Positions 20,165 through 30,563 of a stretch of DNA of 37,575 bases are shown one piece after another. The stretch is from NCBI GenBank assembly GCA_009746045.1, contig RPFO01000115.1, positions 571,668-609,242 on the forward strand. The letters are read 5' to 3'. Numbering within the stretch: position 1 is the stretch's first letter; every line of letters starts with the position of its first letter. The notes under the pieces were generated by a model. That model was not told the DNA's origin, did no database searches, and saw only the letters and a list, made by a program, of their open reading frames with translations. The stretch is from Mesostigma viride. Its lineage: Eukaryota > Streptophyta > Mesostigmatophyceae > Mesostigmatales > Mesostigmataceae. A program made the position numbers and the translations under genes.

Positions 20165-22354
20165 CTAATACCGGCGTGGCGGGGGCGAGTAGCGGGGCGA
20201 GGACCTGCGGTACCCAGGGGACCTAGACCGAGAACGGCGACGATACGGTTCGGGTGAGCGGCGGCGGTCGTAGTCCCGGTCCCTGTAGCTGTCCCTGTAG
20301 CTGTCCCTGTAGCTGTCCCTGGAGCTGTCCCGGTAACTGCTGCCGCCCACGTACCCGCGCCGGCGATCTGGAAGATAAGGGCATCCCCAAGTTTGATGCA
20401 ACACGTTGGGAAAAGTGCGATCATTATGAAGCAAAGTACCGTTGCTGGGCAGGCATAGCGACGAGACAACATGCTGATGAGGCATATCAAGAGACACCAG
20501 TGCAGGCGTGAACTATGGAAAACCCAGACCAGGGTAAGGCAGGACAGGGGGTTGAGGGTTGACGTCAGGGACTACGGAACAGGCCCAATAGTGGGCGGTA
20601 CAAGGAACATAAGCTGAAACATGTAGACACAACACAACAGTGCAGACATGCCCCTGCAAGCCCCCCCCCCCCCCCTCCTGCCCCCTCATTGCCCCCCTCA
20701 TAACCTGCATGCCGGGTCCTCACCGTAGTCCACCGCACCGCGCACGCCGAGGTAGTTGCCGGGTGTGGGTGTCCTGGCGCGCGCACGCTTGGCCTGCAGG
20801 TGTGCATGCACCAAGATGAGGGCAGCGTGGCGAACACGAGCACGCCGCAAGCCCACCATCCATGCCCCCCCCCCCCCCCCCCCCCCCCTCGCGCACAACC
20901 ACGCATTCACCCCACCCACCCACCCACCCACCCACCCACCCACCCACCCACCCACCCACCCACCACCCCCACCCACCCACCCACCCACCCACCCACCCAC
21001 CCACAAAAAAGATTACAATTGAACATCAACACATCGACATCAAGGAGACCACGCCAGCGCATAACACATGCCCCGATGAGAGCCGTGGCAACCATACATA
21101 TACGTGCCACCATATACATATACTTGCAACCATACATATACGTGCCACAACACCAGCCCTTGGCGGTGCATGCGCACGCACAGGATGCCGAGGAGAGTGG
21201 CAACGGGATGTGGAAAGACCCTACCTGAAACAAGGCAATGTTGCCCAGGACGGGGCCATGCTTGCTTGCAATTCAGGTTCGCACGATGCCCACATACGAG
21301 CCAGGGGCTTTTTCCACGTGCCTTGGGGCAGGTCCACTCCCCTACCAGAGATAGTACACGTGATACACCCGTAAGCAGGAGCAAAAAAGGGCAGAATTCC
21401 CCTCACGTGCCGGTACTGCCTGTTGCGACAAGCAATAGCCATGCCCTTATGACGCACCGCATGTGGGTAGCAGGACTTGGCATGCCATCCATAACTGCGA
21501 AGCCAAGATTCAGAAACGGGTTTTCTAGGCCCGATGTGTGTGCATCGCTGTGGTTCAGTGCCCAGTGCGTTTCATCACCATCATGTTCACTTTTGTGGGG
21601 GCGTAGCTCGGGAAACACATCCTGCCTGTACCCTGCCCATACCCTGGCCCGCGTAGATGGCTAGCTTCTGCAACCCGCACCTGACGCGCCACCCACTCAA
21701 TCGTCCCACCCCACATGTGGGTGGCTATGCTCACACACCGCATTCCCCACGAGCAATCGGCAGCAGCCGTTGCTGCTGTTTGTTGGTGTTGGTGCGGCTT
21801 GCGTTGCGGGGATGTTCTGCTGCTTTTAGCGCACGCTACACTGTTGGTGGTGACAGCGGCGACGCATGTGGGTTATGGTCGCCGCGGCGGCACTTGGCGT
21901 GAGGCAGACTCGGCTTGCGGAAGGCAGCACTAGTGAAGCGCGGGCCTGTTGGGCGCGGCCAGATGGGTGCTGAGTCAGCCCAACAGGTACCCGATGCCAG
22001 CAACACATAGGTCGAATCCCGCAACCAGAAACACGCGAGTGATGCCTGAGTTGGGCGGGGCTGCCTGAGTTGGGCGGGGCCCCTGAGTTTCGAGCGGCTG
22101 CCGAGGCAGACGGGGAGCGCAGCGCGCATCTGCATCTGAGCACTCATGTCAAGAGTTTTGGTGGGCGCCATCCAAGTGCAGTCACAGGCCACCAACGGAG
22201 GTGCCATCGCCAGCGTGAATTAAAAAGAAGGAAGATCCAGTCTCACACAAACAGGGGTGAAACTTGGATGTTTGCTCTTAACAGATCAAGCTCCCAGGCG
22301 TGGGTGCCTCTATAACAGGCAATCTCCCCCCCTGCTCGCCCGCCCCACCCCGTT

Positions 22355-22424
<70 letters not shown>

Positions 22425-22425
22425 T

Positions 22426-22460
<35 letters not shown>

Positions 22461-25087
22461 TCACACACACACACAATACTATAGTGACCACACACACACA
22501 CACACACACCACACACACACACACGCACACACACACACACACACACACACCACACACACTATACTATAGTGACCACACACATGCACACACACACACACAC
22601 ACGCACACACACACACACACACAAACACAAACACACACACGCACACACACACACACCACACACACACAATACTATAGTGACCACACACACACACAATACT
22701 ATAGTGACCACACACACACACACAGAAAAAGAAACATGTGGCATATCCGGACACCTTCAGCCATCTGCCTCATCATGAGCAGAAGAGCATCTTTCCACTC
22801 GTGAAACAAGGTCAGCCACCCCTTGGAGGTCGCCTGCTGCCTTGGAAAAGGCAGCAACAAGAACAGCCACCTCGAACAACAATCCACGACTTCAATCGAC
22901 CCTTCCATCGTGCTCGTCTGCTGGTTATAGCGTGCAACAGATACCCTGCCTACGTGGAAAAGACTTCTCGCTGTATCAGCAGAGGCGAGTAGACAGCCAC
23001 CTCAGGCCTCTCCCATTTGTGATGCTGCCATTCGCTGGCCGAACATTTGGCCCCTCTACCGCGAGGTGCCCTCCTAGCACGAGCGAGCGAAGAAAGTGCG
23101 CCCACGACTGCCCACGTTCCCAACAGGGACCCGACTTCCCCACCGTGCGATGCGCCCACATGGCAAGCGCCCACCTTCCCCACCGTGCGATGCGCCCACA
23201 TGGCAAGCGCCCACCTTCCCCACCGTGCGATGCGCCCACATGGCAAGCGCCCACCTTCCCCACCGTGCGATGCGCCCACATGGCAAGCGCCCACCTTCCC
23301 CACCGTGCGATGCGCCCACATGGCAAGCGCCCACCTTCCCCACCGTGCGATGCGCCCACATGGCAAGCGCCCACCTTCCCCACCGTGCGATGCGCCCACA
23401 TGGCAAGCGCCCACCTTCTCCACCGTGATGATGCGCCCCAGCAGCGTGGACTTGTCCAGGTAGCGCACCGCGCGGTCCGCATCGCGGTCGTCCACCATGG
23501 TAACAAACGCAAAGCCGCGTGAGAGCTGTGTGCGGGGGTCCACCACCAGGCGGCAGTCCTGGACCTGCAGGGTGGGGAATGGTGCGAGTGCGAGTGCGAG
23601 TGCGAGTGCGAGTGCGAGTGCGAGTGCGAGTGCGAGTGCGAGTGCGAGTGCGAGTGCGAGTGCGAGTGCGAGTGCGAGTGCGAGTGCGAGTGCGAGTGCG
23701 AGTGCGAGTGCGAGTGCGAGTGCGAGTGCGAGTGCGAGTGCGAGTGCGAGTGCGAGTGCGAGTGCGAGTGCGAGTGCGAGTGCGAGTGTGAGTGTGTGTG
23801 TGTGTGTAGTGGGGGGGAATATTCTCATATCAGTAAGCAATAAAAAAACAGGCGGGAGGGCCGACATTGCCAGTCCCACTGGCGGTGGGTGGGTTGGTGG
23901 GTACAGCCAGGGGGGGGGAAGGGGTAGCGAGGGAGAAAGTGCATGCATTTATGTTACAGGGGGGAACTTACACTGATGGAAACAGGGGAAGCTGAGAGGC
24001 AACAAGGCTCGACAGCACACGAAAGCGTGTCACGAGAAGTACAGCGAGTAATATATGAGCACGCAAACTGGGGTGCATGCCGTTGGGTGTGATGGATGAC
24101 ACTCTAGGCTGTAGAACATGCCTACAGTGGATTCTTGTGGCCACCGGCACGGACCAGCCAAGTGGACAATGGGAGCAGAGGGCCCGGAAACGACGATGGG
24201 CAGGAATATAGAGGGCCAGGAATGAAGGCCACGGGAACTATTGGGGAAATCGATGGGCCCACAGGTGGACGGCTCAAAGAGGCAAGCAAGGCAACTGACC
24301 ACTACGACAAACATAGGCAACAAGCACATACCATCCCCATGCATGCTGTGCTCGATGTCCACATGCAGAGCACGGAGCGGCGAAAAATAGAGCAATGCCA
24401 CGGCGGAAATTAAAAAAAAAAAAAAACAGGACTACAAAGCAGTGGCGGTGAGATTCTGACGGCTGTTTAGTTTCAAACCCAAAAAACTGGTGTTGTCTGC
24501 GGCGTGCAGCCGGCAGCGAGTGTTGCACCGTGACCATAGGCAAGGCGCACCCACCTTTCCCTCCTTCTTGAAATGCTCCTCCAGATCCTGCTCTGTCACG
24601 CGGGTAGAAAGGCCCGAGACATATAGATTGTTGCCGGGGTTCTTTGCCGTATCTCGTTCCCTGCGTAGACACGGATATGGCACAGTGTCGCAAAAATGCG
24701 TCAAGGAGGTAAGAACCACCGACTCCGAGGCGCTAGAAAGCCTGGACTTCCCAAAATCTCAAAGTTATGAATAAACACTACAAATGAACAAACGCTAACA
24801 ATGACATACCTGGAGGGAGATCGCGTCCTTCGCCGCGGTGACGGTGAACGAGCAGGGGATCGGCCGCGCTTAGGAGCAGGCGACCGAGACCGAGAGCGGG
24901 ATCTAGACTGCGCAGGCGACCCCGCAGGAGCCCGGGCTGGAGAGCGTGCAGGTGATCGTGCTGGTTGCTCGGGGATCAGAGCGTTCTTCTCGGGGGAAGG
25001 GGACCGGGACGAGGCACGCCTGGGCGGGGGCGACTCCGACCCCCTTCGTGGAGACGGAGACCTTGACGGTGAACGAGACCCGCTCAT
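20165..25087 (-). CDS. TRA2/SR45a-type splicing factor (RS-RRM-linker-RS), 5 exons, 268 aa
   Basis: Minus-strand exons: 25087-24810, 24660-24555, 23564-23415, 20793-20724 and 20367-20165 (TAG). All are GT-AG with matching phases. Exon 1 encodes an N-terminal RS region rich in RSPSRSPSP and RSRSRSRS. Exons 2-3 encode one [23 protein letters not shown] with RNP2 LYVSGL (105-110), and [15 protein letters not shown] with RNP1 RGFAFVTM (144-151). Exon 4 encodes the TRA2-specific linker [10 protein letters not shown] (185-194). Exon 5 is a second RS region with SYRDSYRDS repeats, ending PPPRRY. Length and domain order fit Transformer-2/SR45a, nuclear SR-like factors that bind exonic enhancers and regulate splice-site choice. 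An in-frame upstream start codon exists at 25129. Intron 3 (2.6 kb) holds a tandem array of copied donor sites. The divergent neighbour is the JmjC gene. Confidence 0.92.
20794..21003. repeat. Poly-C and (CCCA)n tracts beside the exon 4 acceptor
   Basis: A C-run lies near 20865-20888 and (CCCA)n at about 20909-21003, within intron 3 of the TRA2-like gene. The transcript strand therefore carries (GGGU)n and a G-run 70-210 nt upstream of the exon 4 acceptor, a strong candidate for RNA G-quadruplex. Another C-run lies at 20660-20676 in intron 4. Confidence 0.85.
22357..22724. repeat. (CA)n microsatellite with recurring ATACTATAGTGACC interruptions
   Basis: About 370 bp of CA repeat inside intron 3 of the TRA2-like gene. 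It is broken by four copies of an ACTATAGTGACC block (around 22480, 22562, 22672 and 22699). The transcript strand has (UG)n. Confidence 0.9.
23127..23414 (-). repeat. 40-bp tandem array copying the exon 3 donor site
   Basis: Six units of 40 bp plus a partial seventh. On the transcript strand each unit ends in GCACGGTGGGGAAG|GTGGGCGC, while the true exon 3 end reads TCACGGTGGAGAAG|GTGGGCGC. The unit is thus about 26 nt of exon end plus 14 nt of intron. Decoy donors follow positions 23375, 23335, 23295, 23255, 23215 and 23175; a degenerate one (GTCGGG) follows 23135. None of the three frames has a stop inside the array. Confidence 0.9.
23582..23789. repeat. (GAGTGC)n hexanucleotide tract in intron 2 of the TRA2-like gene
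   Basis: About 34 near-perfect copies of GAGTGC, ending in GTGT at the right. It lies 18 bp upstream of the exon 3 acceptor on the transcript strand, where it reads (GCACTC)n. Confidence 0.95.
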
Positions 25088-26859
25088 GTTAACAGCCCTG
25101 AAAAACTGACCAGCGCTCAGCGGTTGCAAGGTTCCAAGTCGCTGCTAAATCTATTGCATTGCGGGGGTGAACAAGGCCGATGAAACACGTAACACACTGT
25201 TCGGTACCTTCCCTACACGCCTACAGTAATAAAGGTCGTGGTCACACGATTGTTGAGTTGAGTTGAGTTGACTTGGCCTGGGCTGGCCTCCGATCCGCCA
25301 GGTTGTAAGAGTTGTTACGCCATGATTGTCTCCCTCGCGTGCTGTTTTTTAGAGGACGCTCGCGCCTTCTTGGCAGCTGCTCACAAGGGGGCACTGTTAC
25401 TGCAAAATGGCCGTTTCCGGCCAGGCCGCCACGCAAATGATCGGGAATGCAATGTGAGTAGAGCAATGTCCCTTGGCTTTGAGTTGGAAACAAGGGACCC
25501 AGGCATTCGACTCGCGGGTGTTGCACAAGACGTATCCGGTTTGGCCGCGCATCCTTTAAAGATCTTGTAAACCACGAACGGGTGTTACAGGACACTCGAC
25601 AGGAATATCACACAAAGTTGAAGAATCCGAGATCCACGTGGTAGAGAGCCACCCACCTTTGTAGATCTCAAAGAATCATGGAGGACAAGGGACGAAAGCT
25701 CATTTTTAGGCTGTCTCATTTATTATCATTGATTATAGGTGCAATACAGAATCTTGTCAGAATCCTTGTTCACCTGTCATCTGCGTATCCCTATCCCGCA
25801 GCTAAACAACTCGTCAAAAGACAAGTCCTAGGCAAGCTTCCGCCAATGATGGTGTTCACTACTGCTGTTGTTGTTGTTGTTCTTGTTGTTGTTGATTCCC
25901 ACGCCGGACATGACCAGCAGAGATTTGGAAACGGCCGACGGCCGATCACAACCGTAATCAGGCGGAGCCAATTTTCGGAAGAACCGTTAGGTTCGCCAGA
26001 ATTGGCGAAGCTTATAAGGCCGTACACGTGAGAAAACATAGGAATAGGGGATGAAAATCCGTCAATCCATCCATACATACATACATCCATACATACATCC
26101 ACCGAATTTGTCCCGAATTTGCAAGCAGAAGGGTGAGGTTCTTCCGAAAATTGGCTCCGCCGTAGAGTTTCAACGGGCAAGTTGCAAACACGCACGTTAC
26201 TTGATAGGCAAAGGACAAACCTTCAGTACTTGACCGGTACGGCACACCTGGTGGGTGTCGTGCAAGCACAGTACAGTACAGTATCAGTAAGCTGGGGTCG
26301 GGCGTCATCCAGGGGCGTGCAGGGCCGCCTATGCTGCCGCTGTGCCGAGCTCTGACACCAGGATGAACCAACACAGGATGAGCCTGGATGAGCATCTGGA
26401 CCGCCGGCTAAAAGCGTTGGCTTGGATGATTGGCGCCGGGGCATGTTGAATCTGGGATCTGTAGTTAGAAACTCCCGCCGTTTCTTGCCACGACTCACGA
26501 CTGCTGCTGAACTGCGCCACTTGCCAAAGCGCCACTTTGCCATGATCTCTGCAGGCTTTGGTAAGCTGGTGACCTTGCGTTTGCATTGGAAATGCAGACG
26601 TCAGCGCAAGTGGGGGACACACGCCTGTGGAAGTTTAGGAACCAGGAATTGGCTCGCGTCAGTCTATCACGCCGTTTGCCGTCTATGGAATCCGGCTGGT
26701 CAGGCAAGGCAGCGAAACAGCCGTGGTTACCGCGGCTTTAGCTTCGGTAATGGGAAAGATGAATACTTTTTTGTATACTACGAGGCAATCTTGCTGGCAC
26801 TGTGACAAGCGGCATGCATGCCGCGGCCACAGCGGTCGCCAGAATAGCGTTTTACTAGG
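25088..26859. promoter_or_regulatory. Divergent intergenic region between TRA2-like and JmjC genes
   Basis: 1.77 kb between two outward-facing start codons, so it should hold both promoters and 5'UTRs. Visible structure: GTTGAGTTGAGTTGAG at about 25252-25270, a (GTT)n tract at about 25865-25893, the MITE-like element at 25961-26161 and (CATA)n/(CATC)n near 26070-26100. No TATA box is convincing. The open frames at 25268-25570 and 26422-26805 show no recognisable domain. Confidence 0.4.
25961..26161. mobile_element. MITE-like inverted repeat, 25-bp perfect arms
   Basis: Left arm 25961-25985 starts GGCGGAGCCAATTTTCGG. Right arm 26137-26161 is its exact reverse complement. The 150-bp interior has no coding capacity. 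No target-site duplication is clear. Confidence 0.6.
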
Positions 26860-29800
26860 ATGCCAGCGGGAAAAATGAAGATTACGACGGGGACACGCTC
26901 CAGGAAAGGGGACCCCCCGCAGGCCCCTAAGGACCCAATGTGCTCGGTAATGCACGCAGCAGCCATGGCATTGGCAAGTTTGGGCGGCGGTGGTCGGGGA
27001 GAGTCGGTGCAAAGCAGCCCGCCCCCCCCGAACGTGCACCGCCAACCACGTTCAGCACGGGGCCACCCGGACACGCAACGCTCAACGTCTTGGCCTAAAG
27101 CACCGGTTGGAATTGCGGCGCCTCAGAAACCGCAATTGAAAACCGAGGCTGGTGAAAGCTCGAATGCCGAGAATGACAAGGGAAGCCGTCCCTCCCGGGG
27201 CAAGCCCGGCCAACAATCCTCACTGGAAAAGAACTCGGCCGGCGTCAATGCCAACGAGAAGGCGGAGATAGGTTCCAGACCTTCCTCTGGCTGTGAAGCA
27301 GGTGTGCCGACAGACCGCGCTGTTGCCAGCACAGGGAGCGTCGCCCGTGCCGGCGTGTCCGGTATGGAAATAGACGAGGAGCCAGCTCGTGTTAAACGGC
27401 GGCGGCCCTTGAAGGATGCTGGGCAGGCTGTCAAGACCGAGTCTGTGGAAAATGGGGAGCTCCAGCGAGGCGTGCATGATGCATCTGGCGACCACGATGT
27501 CCATGGTGCCAGCATCGATGACGACGGGACGATTGAGATGGCACGCTGGCATGCCCAATCCCAGTTTCTGTTGCAGCAGCAGAAGCAGAATTGTGTGCAA
27601 GCCGTACCAATGGGCATGCAGGGGCAGACCTCGTGGGTGCAAGCGTCTCAGCAGTACCAACAGCAGCAGCAACAGCAGCAGCAACGGCAAAAGTCACCCC
27701 CTCTGGGTCAGCAGCCGGCCCAGGTGCCCCAGCGGCAAGGCAATGACAGGCAATTGGCGGCGCGCAACACCTCGGATACGGCAGCGTCTGGGAATGGTGG
27801 CGCGTTTGCGGCCTTGCGCACGCATGCCCCAGACGCGCCAGGTGGCATGTCTCCCAGTCAGCGGCCCCCGTGGCCACAGGGCACAGGGCAGGGAGGCCAG
27901 CCGCAGCAGCCACCACGGCATGTGCTGTCGATCAGCGCGAATGAGGCCAGTGCGGCGCTGCGGCAGGTGGGAGCATGCACACATGCGCGTGGGTCAGGGT
28001 GTGAACTGGTGCGGTGTGGGGAGGGGGTCGTGTGTCAGGGAAGCGTGGGGTAGGGAGGATGCAGCGTCTCACCAACCTTTCCCCGTCATGGCGTCCCCTT
28101 GATGGCCTCTTCGTAGCCATCGTCGTGGCATGGCCCCATCCAACTGGAATCTCGTCGCATCGATGATTCTGGCACAACGGCCTGGCACAGGGAGTAGGTG
28201 TGGTTGCCCTCCTTGCCTTGGCCCGCCAGGCAACCCTGCGAGGGGTTGGCTTCCATTAGCGTAGGGTGCCAGCAAGGCACCCTGCATACCTCACCTGGCC
28301 CAGTTTTTGGCATGCAAGCCATGTTCACGAACGTGTTTATGTAGTTTTCTGCGGTTTATACTGCAGGCAATTGGTGCATGTTTGACTGTCTGCGATTAAG
28401 TTCGTGGGGGAAATTGCAAATGGCGTTGGACTGACAGGGTTTTCACACTCGGTTTTTTTTCGGTCGAATTGTTTGGACGCTCCGGCGAAATTCGGCGGAC
28501 TTTCGGCCAAAAGTGGTATGCGCCGGAACAGGGCCGTGCACGCGCCGAGCTTGACACGCTGTACGGGCTGCGAAAAAAATGGCCAGTTTTTTACGGCTGT
28601 TTCCCTGGGCTGGTCAGACATGTTCAGAATTGGGCATGCGAACCTGATGCGAAGGGAATTTCGACCGTCCAGGTGGACGCATCCTATTGGGTCGGACAAG
28701 TAAAAATTTGAGGCGCGGCGCCCCCCCGGCCACAATTTGGGTGGAATTCCAGTGGTATTGGGTGGTAGACCCATTTGGGGGTCTACCACCCAATACCACT
28801 GAATTCCACCTGATTTGGCCAAATTTAGTGGTATTACGGTGGATTAACGGAAATGACCCGTTTTTCCGTTTTGGACCGGAAAAACCCAGTGTGAAAAAGT
28901 TTCGTCGAATTTTTACCAGCCAAAACGGAAATTCGACCGAAAAAAACCCGAGTGTGAAAACCCAGTGAACATACGTTGAAGGATGGGGATGTGAGGGAGT
29001 TCCGGAAACACAACTCACAATACGGCACCAATAATTCAAATATGATGTGGCCGAACCAAAAGGTTCCTCGGTTGGGCTTGGCACGCCCGTCGGTTGCCCT
29101 GTTGTGCAGGCTTGCTTCTCACAGCACGTAAATGTGTGCGTGTGCGTGCATGTGCGTGTGCAGGTGGTTGCATCTCTTCACGGGACCATGCAGGCCTATT
29201 CGTACCGTGCCCGGCGCAGCAGCTCCGATTTGGGCCGTGTTGCTGAAGAAACGCCGGACAGGGAACCTGCCAAGGACAAGGACGAGGAAGGGGAGAGGCG
29301 GGACAAGGACAAGGAAGGGGAGAGGCAGGCCGGTGGCGCGGAGCCCCCCTCGGCAGAGTCGTCCCGAAGCGTGTGCAATGTGTGTGGCTACGAGCGCCGC
29401 ATGCTGCACCTGCTGCTCATGCAGTCCGGCGTGCTCACGCACCTGTCATCCGGCCCGCAAGGTGGACATGGCAGCGCGGGTGCCGAGAGCGACCGGCTGA
29501 GTGGCGAACGCAAGCACCGGGGGTCCAGCCCCGGTGCGCAGCAGGGCACGCCCTCGCGCCCCGGCTCAGGCAAGGTGAGCAATGGGCAGGTGAAAGGGGG
29601 GGCGGCGCAGGGGGAGGACCGCTGCCCGAGTTGCCGCGTCGCCGCGGATGCGCTCGCCAATGACCTGCGGTCGCCAGAGCACCGGCAGCGTTTCCAGGCA
29701 GTGATTCTGGACCATGCGGCGCGGCGGGGGGCTTGGCAGGTGGCAAGCCCGGGGGGGGAGGCCGGGGGCGCGTCGGCCATGGAGGTTCCTTCGAGCGATG

Positions 29801-30480
29801 GACGGCAGGGCCCGCAGCCGGTGCCTGTGCTTGTCCCCGTGCGTGGCGGTCTCCCCCGGGGGCGGTCGGAAGGGAAGGAGGGCGCGGAGGCGGGCGGGGA
29901 GACATCCGGGCGGTGGTCGGAGGACGGAGAGGACCCGAACCGGGCAGTGGTGGACCGCTTCCAGCAGCTGTGGGGCCAGGGGTGCCCTGTGGCTGTCCCA
30001 GGGACGTGCAGCGTCTCACTGATAAGGTAGACGATGTTTGCTGCTTCTTGCTGTACAGAATGGTGCTACTATTGCTGTAACTACTCGCATACGCCTCACC
30101 TGGAAATGAGGCGTGTGTGGCGGCCTAGGTGAGGTAGTGTCGTCTCTGTGGCAGTTCGGTGTGCGGAGTTAGTAAGAATGGCAATGTTTTGCATCTTCAA
30201 GGTCTCGCCCCTCGCCCCTCGCCCCTCGCCCCTCGCCCCTGGCCCCTCGCCCCTCCCCCCTCGCCCCTCGCCCCTCGCCCCTCGCCCCTCGCCCCTCGCC
30301 CCTCGCCCCTCGCCCCTCGCCCCTCGCCCCTCGCCCCTCGCCCCTCGCCCCTCGCCCCTCGCCCCTCGCCCCTCGCCCCTCGCCCTCACCCCTCGCCCCA
30401 TGCCGCCATGCAATCTTGAGTAGATGCATGCCTGCCTGCCCGCCCGCCCGCCCACCCGCCCGCCCGCCCGCCCGCCCGCT

Positions 30481-30563
<83 letters not shown>

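Noticed and set aside
22950-23948. 332-codon minus-strand open frame
   Set aside because: It reads through exon 3 of the TRA2-like gene plus the flanking hexanucleotide and 40-bp arrays. Only 23415-23564 is supported as coding.
26422-26805. 127-codon plus-strand open frame just upstream of the JmjC gene
   Set aside because: No recognisable motif and no ATG at its first codon. More likely 5' flank or leader.
28040-28330. Minus-strand open frames in JmjC intron 1 with protein-like composition
   Set aside because: Two overlapping frames look fairly coding-like, but no motif or splice partner was found.
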